Shown here one piece after another: positions 16,212 through 23,136 of a stretch of DNA of 27,365 nt. The position numbers and the translations under genes are program-made. This DNA is from DAIDKA01 sp049792815 (lineage in GTDB: Bacteria; Pseudomonadota; Gammaproteobacteria; Steroidobacterales; Steroidobacteraceae), in the NCBI GenBank assembly GCA_049792815.1, contig JBARBG010000067.1, positions 1-27,365 on the forward strand, in the 5' to 3' direction. The notes beneath the pieces were generated by a model, which searched no databases, had not been told where the DNA came from, and saw only the letters and a list, made by a program, of their open reading frames with translations. How positions within the stretch are numbered: position 1 is the stretch's first letter; each line of letters begins with the position of its first letter.

Positions 16212-16673
16212 TCAGCCGCCGTGTTCGGCGTCCACCAGCGCACCGTCCGTGGCGTGGATCGCCGCGTCGATATGCCCGACGGCACGGTCACGAAGCCCGC
16301 GTGTAATCGGATCATCCTCTTCGCGCGCCACGTCCGCGTGCACCTTGCGCAACAGTTCCAGCGCCTTACGCAGCCGCCCCGGGCGATTGTTGGGGACGTC
16401 CACGGTCGGATGGTCCTCGATGTTCTTGCCATCGTCGATGGCCGCGTGCTTGATTTCGCGAATCGCAGCGTCGATTTGCGTGATCGCGACGTCTTCGTGA
16501 CCACTGACCGCCGCTTCCCCGGGGCGATGCGCCAACATCCAGCGCGCTGCGCGCAGGTCAGACAGGGCGTGCAGGTAGGCAGGATGCCTGCCGGGCACGT
16601 CGGCATGGGCCGCGAACGGCAGTGTCAGCGCCAGCAATAGGCCCGCCAGCAGCGGCTTGTTTGCAATCTTCAA
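16212..16673 (-). CDS. Small exported helical protein with internal duplication, unknown function
   Basis: I place the start at TTG 16673 because AAGGAG (complement of 16680-16685) sits six bases upstream and the reading then begins with a textbook signal peptide (MKIANKPLLAG to AAHAD). The mature part of about 130 residues is His/Ala/Asp-rich and helical. It contains HPAYLHALSDLRAARWML, then a segment ending TQIDAAIREIK, and later a similar unit ending GHIDAAIHATD. The two units, about 36-83 and 104-149, align without gaps: AL..LR is followed 31 residues later by IDAAI in both. I know this layout from uncharacterised periplasmic proteins of soil bacteria but no function is assigned. It is divergent from the lactate permease gene. 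Confidence 0.8.
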   Translation of the reverse strand: MKIANKPLLAGLLLALTLPFAAHADVPGRHPAYLHALSDLRAARWMLAHRPGEAAVSGHEDVAITQIDAAIREIKHAAIDDGKNIEDHPTVDVPNNRPGRLRKALELLRKVHADVAREEDDPITRGLRDRAVGHIDAAIHATDGALVDAEHGG

Positions 16674-16679
16674 GTGCGT

Positions 16680-16685
16680 CTCCTT
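16680..16685 (-). promoter_or_regulatory. Ribosome binding site supporting the TTG start at 16673
   Basis: On the minus strand this is AAGGAG, six bases before TTG. Upstream in-frame ATG codons would place about 47 extra residues before the signal peptide. Confidence 0.6.
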
Positions 16686-16729
16686 GGTTTTGAAGCCTGT
16701 CCCCCTACAACGTCGGAGTCGGCAGATCA

Positions 16730-16759
16730 GTGACAGACTTTGACTGAATTTTTTGTCAC
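16730..16759 (+). repeat. Inverted repeat overlapping the lactate permease -35 region
   Basis: GTGACA (16730-16735) and TGTCAC (16754-16759) are perfect inverted six-mers with an 18-base spacer. The right arm overlaps the proposed -35 box TTGTCA. This could be a regulator binding site in the divergent promoter region, or chance. Confidence 0.3.
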
Positions 16760-16781
16760 GCAGCAACGCTGACCCTATATG
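16753..16781 (+). promoter_or_regulatory. Sigma70-like promoter for the lactate permease operon
   Basis: TTGTCA (16753-16758) and TATATG (16776-16781) have a 17-base spacer. The transcript would start near 16788, giving a short leader that contains the GGAGG ribosome site at 16798-16802. Confidence 0.55.
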
Positions 16782-16809
16782 CTGCGCCAACGTCGCCGGA
16801 GGCCATTGC

Positions 16810-18426
16810 ATGTTCCACCAGCTGCTGACGCCGATTCACGACAGTCTCGGTGCGTCTTTTTGCGTTGCAGTACTGCCCATCGTGGCCCTGGTGATATTGC
16901 TGGGGGTGCTGCGGCGCCCGGCATGGCAGGCGGCCCTGGCTGCCCTGATCGTTGCCTTCGTAATCGCCGTCGGCCCCTGGCATATGCCCCTGGAACCGGC
17001 CATTCAATCCATGCTGAACGGTGCGACCTTCGCACTGTGGCCCGTGATGTGGCTGGTCTTCAACGGCCTGCTGCTCTATAACATCTCGGTGCGCTCGGGC
17101 CGCTTTGAGGCCTTCCGCCAGTGGATGACCAGCAACCTGCCCAACGACCGGCGCATCATGCTGGTGGTCATCGGATTCTGCTTCGGCGCCCTGCTCGAGG
17201 GTATTGCCGGATTCGGCGCCCCCGTGGCCATCACCAGTTCACTGCTGATCATGACCGGCTTTCCGGCCATGGAAGCCCTGGTCTTTGTACTCATCTTCAA
17301 CACGGCGCCGGTGGCCTTCGGCGCCCTGGGCATTCCGCTCACGGTGCTGGGCTCGGTGACCGGCCTTCCGGCCACCACGGTTGCTGCAATGGTCGGCCGG
17401 CAGTTGCCCTTCATGGCACTGATTCTGCCGTTCTATGTGACCGCACTGTACGGCGGTTGGCGCTCTGTGCGCAGCCTGTGGCCGGTGTTGCTGGTGGCTG
17501 GCGCGACCTTCGCCGCGGCCCAGTTCCTGGCCTCGAACTTCATCGACTACACCCTCGCCGACGTGCTGTCATCGCTGCTGTCGCTGGCCGCCACTTTGCT
17601 GTTCGTGAGAGTCTGGCGCCCGGCCGAGGATCCGGCGTACCACATCAGCGTTCCGCATGCCGACACCCCGCAGGTACGCGCCGTCCCCGCCTGGCAGGGG
17701 TGGCTGCCCTGGCTCATCATGACCGCCGTCGTGATTGCCTGGTCCTTATTCGGCGTTGCCGCCAAGGGTCAGCGGGGCATCGCCTGGCCGGGGCTGCACA
17801 ATGCGATCTCAATCACCCTGTATCACGACAAGCCCTACGCCGCCATCTGGTCCTTTCAACCACTCGCGACGGGAACTGCGATCCTGATCACGGCCATCTT
17901 CGTCGCAATCCTGTTCCGAATGTCCCCGGGTGACTTCGTGCGCTGCCTGAGGCAGACCGTTCGGCAGCTGTGGCTCGCGGTCGTCACCGTGGTGCTCATT
18001 GTCGCCCTTGCGTATTTGATGAATTATTCCGGTCTGGCGTACACCTTGGGCAAGGCGGCGGCCTCGACGCGTTATCTCTTCATCCTGCTCTCGCCCTTCC
18101 TCGGCTGGATTGCCGTCGCACTCTCCGGCAGCGATACCTCGGGCAATGCGCTCTTCGGCAATCTGCAAGTGGTGGCTGCGCGGCAGCTGCACCTGAACCC
18201 GGTGCTGTTCGCGGCGACCAATTCCTCGGGCGGTGTCATGGGCAAGATGATCTCCCCGCAGAACATTGCCACCGGCGCCGCTGTCACCCAGTTGAAGGGC
18301 CAGGAAGGCGTAGTATTTGCCCGCACTTTCATCCACAGCATCGTGTTCACGCTGATGCTGGTGGTGCTGGTGGTCCTGCAACAGTTCGTGTTTCCGGGGA
18401 TGATTCCCGGGAGCGCAAGCCCATAG
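16810..18426 (+). CDS. lldP: L-lactate permease family transporter
   Basis: This 538-residue polytopic inner-membrane protein of the lactate permease family should import L-lactate (and possibly glycolate) with protons. The ATG at 16810 is chosen for the GGAGG at 16798-16802, seven bases away. About 12-14 hydrophobic segments are visible. Family hallmarks are GALLEGIAGFGAPVAI in the first half, GIPLTVLGSVTGLP in the middle, and SGSDTSGNALFGNLQ with NSSGGVMGKMISPQNIATG near the C-terminus. E. coli LldP has about 551 residues. No lactate dehydrogenase or LldR-type regulator is in the window, so the substrate is inferred from family alone. An AsmA-family gene follows after 17 bases. Confidence 0.93.
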   Translation: MFHQLLTPIHDSLGASFCVAVLPIVALVILLGVLRRPAWQAALAALIVAFVIAVGPWHMPLEPAIQSMLNGATFALWPVMWLVFNGLLLYNISVRSGRFEAFRQWMTSNLPNDRRIMLVVIGFCFGALLEGIAGFGAPVAITSSLLIMTGFPAMEALVFVLIFNTAPVAFGALGIPLTVLGSVTGLPATTVAAMVGRQLPFMALILPFYVTALYGGWRSVRSLWPVLLVAGATFAAAQFLASNFIDYTLADVLSSLLSLAATLLFVRVWRPAEDPAYHISVPHADTPQVRAVPAWQGWLPWLIMTAVVIAWSLFGVAAKGQRGIAWPGLHNAISITLYHDKPYAAIWSFQPLATGTAILITAIFVAILFRMSPGDFVRCLRQTVRQLWLAVVTVVLIVALAYLMNYSGLAYTLGKAAASTRYLFILLSPFLGWIAVALSGSDTSGNALFGNLQVVAARQLHLNPVLFAATNSSGGVMGKMISPQNIATGAAVTQLKGQEGVVFARTFIHSIVFTLMLVVLVVLQQFVFPGMIPGSASP

Positions 18427-18443
18427 GCTGGGCTGGTGGGTAC

Positions 18444-20393
18444 ATGCGGATACTGAGGCTCATCGCGATCGGAGTCGGTGGTGTGGTCGCGGTGCTGTTC
18501 CTGGGCATCGTGGCCGTCTGGCTGCTGGTCAATCCCAACGACTACAAGGATAAAATCGTGGGTGCGGTCAGGACCGCAACCGGACGCGAGCTGGCGCTGC
18601 CGGGCGCCATCAAGCTGTCGGTTTTCCCCTGGATAGCCCTGGAACTCGGGCCCGCAAGCCTGGGTAACCCGGCCGGATTTCCCAGCGGCGAGTTCCTCTC
18701 GGTGCAGCATGTGGCGCTGCGGGTCAAGCTGCTCCCCCTGCTGCGCAGGAACCTGGAGATTGGACGGATCGAGATTGACCAACCGGATCTGCGCTTGCAG
18801 GAGAACGCGCAAGGCCAGGGTAATTGGCAGGACTTCGGACAGCATAACGTGGCCTCGGAACCCGGCTCGACCAGCCACAGCGGCGGCAGCTCAATCTTTC
18901 AAAGTCTTGCGGGTATTGTCGTCACCCACGCCCATGTCAGCTTCGACACGGTCAGCATCAACGACCTGAATCTGGATGTGGGCGCTCTCGCGCAAGAGTC
19001 GTCGCCGGTCGGCTCCGCGAGCCGCTACGCTCTGGCCCATCTTCGTGTCGCAGGCCAGCTGCAAGCCAGCCCCGGTGCAGCGGCCCTGCCTTTCCAGTTC
19101 TCGGTGGCCGCATTGGACCTGGATCTTGGCGCGCAGACCCTGCATGCGCCCGACATGGCCGCACAACTTGCCACGGCGAAACTATCGATGACGGTCAATG
19201 GTGAGCAGATCCTGGGCAAACCGGCATTCACGGGCACTGTAGCGCTGGAACCAGTCAACCTGCGCGAACTGTTGCCGCAGCTTGGCGTCACCCTATCCGC
19301 AACCCGCGATGCACAGGCCTACTCGCGTCTGCGCTTCAGCAGTGACTTCCAGTACGTCGACAATTCCGTGCGGCTGCAGAACCTCGTGGCGCAGCTGGAT
19401 GATTCGCAGTTGCGCGGCAGCGTGGTAATCAAGGACATTGCCACCAAGGCCACGGACTTCAACCTCAACCTCGATCACATCGACCTCGATCGCTATCGCT
19501 CACCGCCCGCGGCCGCGCCGGCGGCAGCAGCGCCGGGCAAACCCGCGCAATTGCCCGCAAGTCCGCTGAAGACCCTCGATGTCCACGGCACCTTCATGAT
19601 CGGAGAGGCTAAATTTAGTGGGCTCACGCTCTCGGATGTGGCGTTGAACCTGCAGGCGCAAGGTGGCCTGATCCAGCTACCGGCGCTCAAGGCGCGACTG
19701 TACGGTGGGCTTTACTCGGGCGCGATTAGCTACGATGTTCGCGGTCCGGCACCGCAGTTGCAGCTCAATCAGCAACTGACCGGCGTTGCCATGGCGCCGT
19801 TGCTGCAGGACGCGGCCAAAAGTCAGCGCCTGTCTGGGCACGGCAATGCCACCATGACGCTGGCCGGACACGGACCGGACAGCGAGGCGCTATTGAATTC
19901 GCTGACGGGCCGCTTTGAACTCAATCTCGCCGACGGCGCCGTCGAAGGCGTGGATCTTGGCTACGAGATTGGCGCCGCGCAGGCGTTGCTGAAGCAGCAG
20001 CCACTGCCCGCGGGCGGCAACACCCGGCGCACGAAATTTGATGCCTTCCGCATGTCTGCCACGGTGACGGACGGAGTGGCCAGAACGGACGACATGCTCG
20101 TGGGCACGCCCTACCTGCGCATCAGCGGCCAGGGCACGACCAACCTGGTGAGCAAGGCGCTTGATCTGCAGCTCAAGGCCACCATTCTCAAGGCACCCCC
20201 GGCCTCGCCGGGCGCAGACCTCTCCCAGCTCACTCTCGCTGAGATCCCGGTGTCGGTGACCGGAACTGCCGACAGTCCCAAGGTCCGCCCCGACCTCCAA
20301 GGCCTCATCAAGTCGCAGCTGAAGCAGAAAGCCCAGGATCTGGTCAAGGGCAAACTCAACGATAAGTTGAAGGGGCTTTTCGGCACCCATTAG
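18444..20393 (+). CDS. AsmA family protein
   Basis: I place the start at ATG 18444, with GGTGGG (18435-18440) upstream; the open frame runs further back inside the permease gene but that part is a shadow. The 649-residue product has one N-terminal membrane helix (about 5-28, then NPNDYKDKIVGAV), the AsmA signature of a short helix followed by ATGRELALPGAIKLSVFPW, and a long beta-rich periplasmic region. The C-terminal domain contains GHGNATMTLAG, the FELNLADGAVEGVDLGYEI block and the RISGQGTTNLVSKALDLQL block. It ends in a basic tail (KSQLKQKAQDLVKGKLNDKLKGL). AsmA-like proteins are bridge-type proteins linked to lipid transport between membranes and outer-membrane biogenesis. A Pro/Ala-rich linker occurs near residue 360. 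It is probably co-transcribed with the permease. Confidence 0.9.
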   Translation: MRILRLIAIGVGGVVAVLFLGIVAVWLLVNPNDYKDKIVGAVRTATGRELALPGAIKLSVFPWIALELGPASLGNPAGFPSGEFLSVQHVALRVKLLPLLRRNLEIGRIEIDQPDLRLQENAQGQGNWQDFGQHNVASEPGSTSHSGGSSIFQSLAGIVVTHAHVSFDTVSINDLNLDVGALAQESSPVGSASRYALAHLRVAGQLQASPGAAALPFQFSVAALDLDLGAQTLHAPDMAAQLATAKLSMTVNGEQILGKPAFTGTVALEPVNLRELLPQLGVTLSATRDAQAYSRLRFSSDFQYVDNSVRLQNLVAQLDDSQLRGSVVIKDIATKATDFNLNLDHIDLDRYRSPPAAAPAAAAPGKPAQLPASPLKTLDVHGTFMIGEAKFSGLTLSDVALNLQAQGGLIQLPALKARLYGGLYSGAISYDVRGPAPQLQLNQQLTGVAMAPLLQDAAKSQRLSGHGNATMTLAGHGPDSEALLNSLTGRFELNLADGAVEGVDLGYEIGAAQALLKQQPLPAGGNTRRTKFDAFRMSATVTDGVARTDDMLVGTPYLRISGQGTTNLVSKALDLQLKATILKAPPASPGADLSQLTLAEIPVSVTGTADSPKVRPDLQGLIKSQLKQKAQDLVKGKLNDKLKGLFGTH

Positions 20394-20419
20394 TAACGGC
20401 CTTTGTTAACGGCTATAGT
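20391..20419 (+). promoter_or_regulatory. Candidate promoter for a leaderless amidohydrolase transcript
   Basis: TATAGT (20414-20419) is a good -10. The base seven positions downstream is the A of ATG 20426, so the transcript would have no leader. A weak -35 (TAGTAA, 20391-20396) is 17 bases upstream and overlaps the stop of the preceding gene. No ribosome site is present. Confidence 0.45.
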
Positions 20420-20425
20420 CACCCG

Positions 20426-21622
20426 ATGATGCAATGGCCGCAGGAAGCCGCACAGTTATTGCCTGATCTGGTGCGCCTGCGCCGGGCCATTCATGCTGAG
20501 CCCGAGCTCGGTCTGCAGACCCCGCAAACCGCCGCCAAGATCATGACGGCCCTGAGCGGACTGCCACTTGAATATCGTACGGGTCCGTCAACGAGTGGCA
20601 TCGTCGCGGTGTTGCGCGGTGATTCCAGCGGACGCACGGTGCTGTTGCGGGGGGACATGGACGCCCTGCCCATGCACGAGGATACCGGCCTCGAGTTTGC
20701 TTCAGTGAAGCCCGGAGCCATGCACGCCTGTGGCCACGACAGCCATGTCGCCATGCTCGTGGGCGCCGCACGATTGCTGAGCGCGCGTCGCCGTGAACTG
20801 CCGGGAACAGTTCTGTTCATGTTCCAGCCCGGCGAGGAAGGCTGGCATGGTGCGCGTTTCATGCTCGAGGACGGGCTGCTCAATCCGCTCCCGGATGCCT
20901 CCTTTGCGCTGCACGTCATGCCCAACGCGCCGCACGGTCTGTTTACCGGCCGTGAGGGTCCGCTGCTGGCATCGGCCGATACGATTCGTATCTCGATCAC
21001 CGGTCGCGGCGGGCACGCTTCCATGCCGCACGATGCACTGGACCCCATACCGGTTGCCTGCGAGATCGTGACGGCGATTCAGACCTTCGTGACCCGCCGC
21101 ATGCCGGCTTTCGATCCCGTGGTGGTCACCATTGCCCGCATCCAGGCGGGAACCACCGACAACGTCATCCCGGAGAGTGCCGCAATGCTGGGCACCATCC
21201 GCACCCTGTCGGCCGAAAATCGCGCGTCGGTACAGGTCGGACTGCGCACGCTGGCTGAGGGAATCGCAGCGGCCCATGGCGCGCGCGCCTGCGTGGAGTT
21301 CGAGTCCGGGTTCCCGGTGACCCGCTGCGACCCGCGCGCCGTGGCCTTGGGACGCCGTGTCGTGGCTGAGCTCTATGGTGAGCAGAGTTGGCATCCGCTG
21401 GCCGCCCCGGTCATGGGCGCCGAGGACTTCTCATACGTCCTGGAGAAAACCCCCGGCGCCATGTTTTTCCTCGGGGCGAGCGCCGCGGGCAGTGATTTTC
21501 GCAGCTGCTGCGGCCTGCATTCCAATCGGATGGTGATCGATGAGACCATCATGGCCCGCGGCGCGGCGGTTCTCGCCGGCATCGCCGACCGCTTTTTGAA
21601 CGGCGGCGACGGCGCCTTCTAA
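20426..21622 (+). CDS. M20 family metal-dependent amidohydrolase (hippurate/N-acyl amino acid hydrolase-like)
   Basis: This 398-residue cytoplasmic enzyme is expected to hydrolyse N-acyl or N-aromatic amino acids to a carboxylate and an amino acid. The metal-binding residues typical of the M20D group are present: Cys102 and His104 in MHACGHDSHVAML, the Glu137-Glu138 pair in QPGEEG, His163, and His365 in GLHSNRM. The dimerisation domain includes GRGGHASMPHDALDPI, and AGTTDNVIPE and MGAEDFSYVL are family text. There is no signal peptide. Start codons ATG 20426 and 20429 are adjacent, and neither has a ribosome site; a -10 box lies directly upstream. The next gene follows after 34 bases. Confidence 0.92.
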   Translation: MMQWPQEAAQLLPDLVRLRRAIHAEPELGLQTPQTAAKIMTALSGLPLEYRTGPSTSGIVAVLRGDSSGRTVLLRGDMDALPMHEDTGLEFASVKPGAMHACGHDSHVAMLVGAARLLSARRRELPGTVLFMFQPGEEGWHGARFMLEDGLLNPLPDASFALHVMPNAPHGLFTGREGPLLASADTIRISITGRGGHASMPHDALDPIPVACEIVTAIQTFVTRRMPAFDPVVVTIARIQAGTTDNVIPESAAMLGTIRTLSAENRASVQVGLRTLAEGIAAAHGARACVEFESGFPVTRCDPRAVALGRRVVAELYGEQSWHPLAAPVMGAEDFSYVLEKTPGAMFFLGASAAGSDFRSCCGLHSNRMVIDETIMARGAAVLAGIADRFLNGGDGAF

Positions 21623-21656
21623 AGGTCGGCCGCCCCGGGCCGGAGGATAAAGAACA

Positions 21657-22409
21657 ATGCGACAAGTGCTCCGGTGGTTCACCCTGGGTCTTGGCAGTCT
21701 CGTGACCGCCATGTCATTGGCGGCGCCGTCGGACGTGGTCGACGGGCCACTGATCCGCCCACCGGTTTCCTCAAGCGATGCGCGCGACCTCTCAGGCGTG
21801 TGGTACATCCGCCTCTACAATCCCCAGATCAACTCCACTCTCGGGCGCCTCCCGCCCTTCACCGAACTCGGCAAGGCCGCATGGGATGCGCGCGTGAAGG
21901 CCGAGAAGGATGGCTCGCCCATTGCCGATGCCTCCTCATACTGCTGGCCGCACGGGGTCCCGCGCGTGATGAACTCGCCCTATCCGCTGCAGATCATCCA
22001 GACTGCCGGCGAGACCGTCATCGTGCATGAAGTGGCCCATAACGTGCGCCACATCTACATGGATCAACAGCATCCGCAGAATCCGGGTGCGAGCTTCATG
22101 GGCGATTCGGTCGGGCATTGGGACGGCGATACGCTGGTCGTCGACACCATCGGGCTCAACGATCGGACCTGGATCGATGAAATCGGTGTGATCCACGGCA
22201 AGCAGCTGCATGTGATCGAACGCATCCGCAAGATCGAGGGCGGCCACGCGCTTGAGAACCTGATCCGCATCGCGGATCCGGAGTACTTCACCGAACCCTG
22301 GTACGCGCGCATCACGTACGCGTGGCGTCCCGACCTCAGGCTCGCCGAATACATCTGCGAAGAAAACAACCGCAACATGCCGGTCGCCGGCCATACGGCG
22401 GAGAAGTGA
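21657..22409 (+). CDS. Secreted GHWDGDTL-motif protein, paralogue 2
   Basis: This 250-residue protein has a signal peptide (hydrophobic about 6-22) and is probably periplasmic. Landmarks are GVWYI at 47-51, Cys96-Trp-Pro-His-Gly-x-Pro, YPLQIIQ, a VHEVAHNVRHIYMD segment, GHWDGDTLVVDT from 153, HVIERIRK, and EYICEENNR with Cys234. The two conserved Cys may form a disulfide. No catalytic signature I can name is present; the His-rich HEVAHNVRH stretch is not a bona fide HExxH protease site because its counterpart in paralogue 1 reads QEAYNQVRR. GGAGG (21640-21645 area) precedes the ATG. The stop overlaps the next start by one base (TGATG), so the pair is translationally coupled. Confidence 0.85.
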   Translation: MRQVLRWFTLGLGSLVTAMSLAAPSDVVDGPLIRPPVSSSDARDLSGVWYIRLYNPQINSTLGRLPPFTELGKAAWDARVKAEKDGSPIADASSYCWPHGVPRVMNSPYPLQIIQTAGETVIVHEVAHNVRHIYMDQQHPQNPGASFMGDSVGHWDGDTLVVDTIGLNDRTWIDEIGVIHGKQLHVIERIRKIEGGHALENLIRIADPEYFTEPWYARITYAWRPDLRLAEYICEENNRNMPVAGHTAEK

Positions 22410-23125
22410 TGCGCCATTCCCGGTTCCGGCTGGCCCTGGTTCTAACCGCTCTCGCCGCTGCCGCTGGCATGGCCTGCGCGCAGGCCATTTATACACCGCC
22501 GCCCGCACAGAATTTCGAAGGTGTCTGGCTGATCCAGGGCGACCACTCCACCATCAGGACTGTCGCCGGCAAGCTGCCGCCGCTGACCCGCGCCGCGGCG
22601 GCCCGGTACACCGCCGCCACCAGGGCCCGCAAGGCCGGCAGGCCCGATTTCGACACCATCCAGACCTGCAAGCCGCACGGCTTTCCGCGCATCCTGTTCG
22701 CCGCCTATCCGATCGAGATTCTCCAGGAACCGACCCAGGTCACTTTCATCCACGAGATTCATCACATGCCGCGGATGGTTTACCTGGACATGACGCTGCC
22801 GAAACTGGATGACATGGATCCGAACTGGATGGGTCTGTCGGCGGGCCACTGGGACGGTGACACGCTCGCAATCGACAGCCAGGGCTTCAATGACCTGACC
22901 ACGCTGGACACCGCGGGACTGCCGCATTCAACGCAGCTGCGGGTTTCCGAGCGGCTGCGCAAACTCGACGCCGATACGCTGGAGGATGTCATCACCATCA
23001 CGGATCCGAAAACCTACACCAAGCCCTGGAGCACGCGGGCAACCTACCGGCGCCAGCCCGGTGCGCGCCTCAAGGAATACGTGTGTACGGACTCCAATCC
23101 GGAGGCGAAGGCGCAGACGCCCTAG
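22409..23125 (+). CDS. Secreted GHWDGDTL-motif protein, paralogue 3
   Basis: The start is ATG 22409, sharing its A with the stop of paralogue 2; the open frame further upstream is a shadow of that gene. The 238-residue product has a signal peptide ending ACAQA. It repeats the landmarks: GVWLI at 38-42, Cys87-Lys-Pro-His-Gly-x-Pro, YPIEILQ, a FIHEIHHMPRMVYLD segment, GHWDGDTLAIDS from 146, RVSERLRK, and EYVCTDSN with Cys226. Paralogues 2 and 3 differ by many substitutions, so the tandem duplication is old. Neighbouring genes encode an amidohydrolase upstream and an exported aminopeptidase 11 bases downstream. Function unknown. Confidence 0.85.
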   Translation: MRHSRFRLALVLTALAAAAGMACAQAIYTPPPAQNFEGVWLIQGDHSTIRTVAGKLPPLTRAAAARYTAATRARKAGRPDFDTIQTCKPHGFPRILFAAYPIEILQEPTQVTFIHEIHHMPRMVYLDMTLPKLDDMDPNWMGLSAGHWDGDTLAIDSQGFNDLTTLDTAGLPHSTQLRVSERLRKLDADTLEDVITITDPKTYTKPWSTRATYRRQPGARLKEYVCTDSNPEAKAQTP

Positions 23126-23130
23126 GGGGG
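23124..23130 (+). promoter_or_regulatory. Ribosome binding site supporting the TTG start at 23137
   Basis: AGGGGGG overlaps the TAG stop of the previous gene and lies six bases before TTG. The upstream in-frame ATG at 23083 is inside the previous gene and would put 18 polar residues before the signal peptide. Confidence 0.55.
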
Positions 23131-23136
23131 CATGCC

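Noticed and set aside
22017..22060. HEVAH in GHWDGDTL paralogue 2 as a zinc-protease HExxH site
   Set aside because: The matching stretch in paralogue 1 reads QEAYN and in paralogue 3 HEIHH, so the metal site is not conserved across the family.
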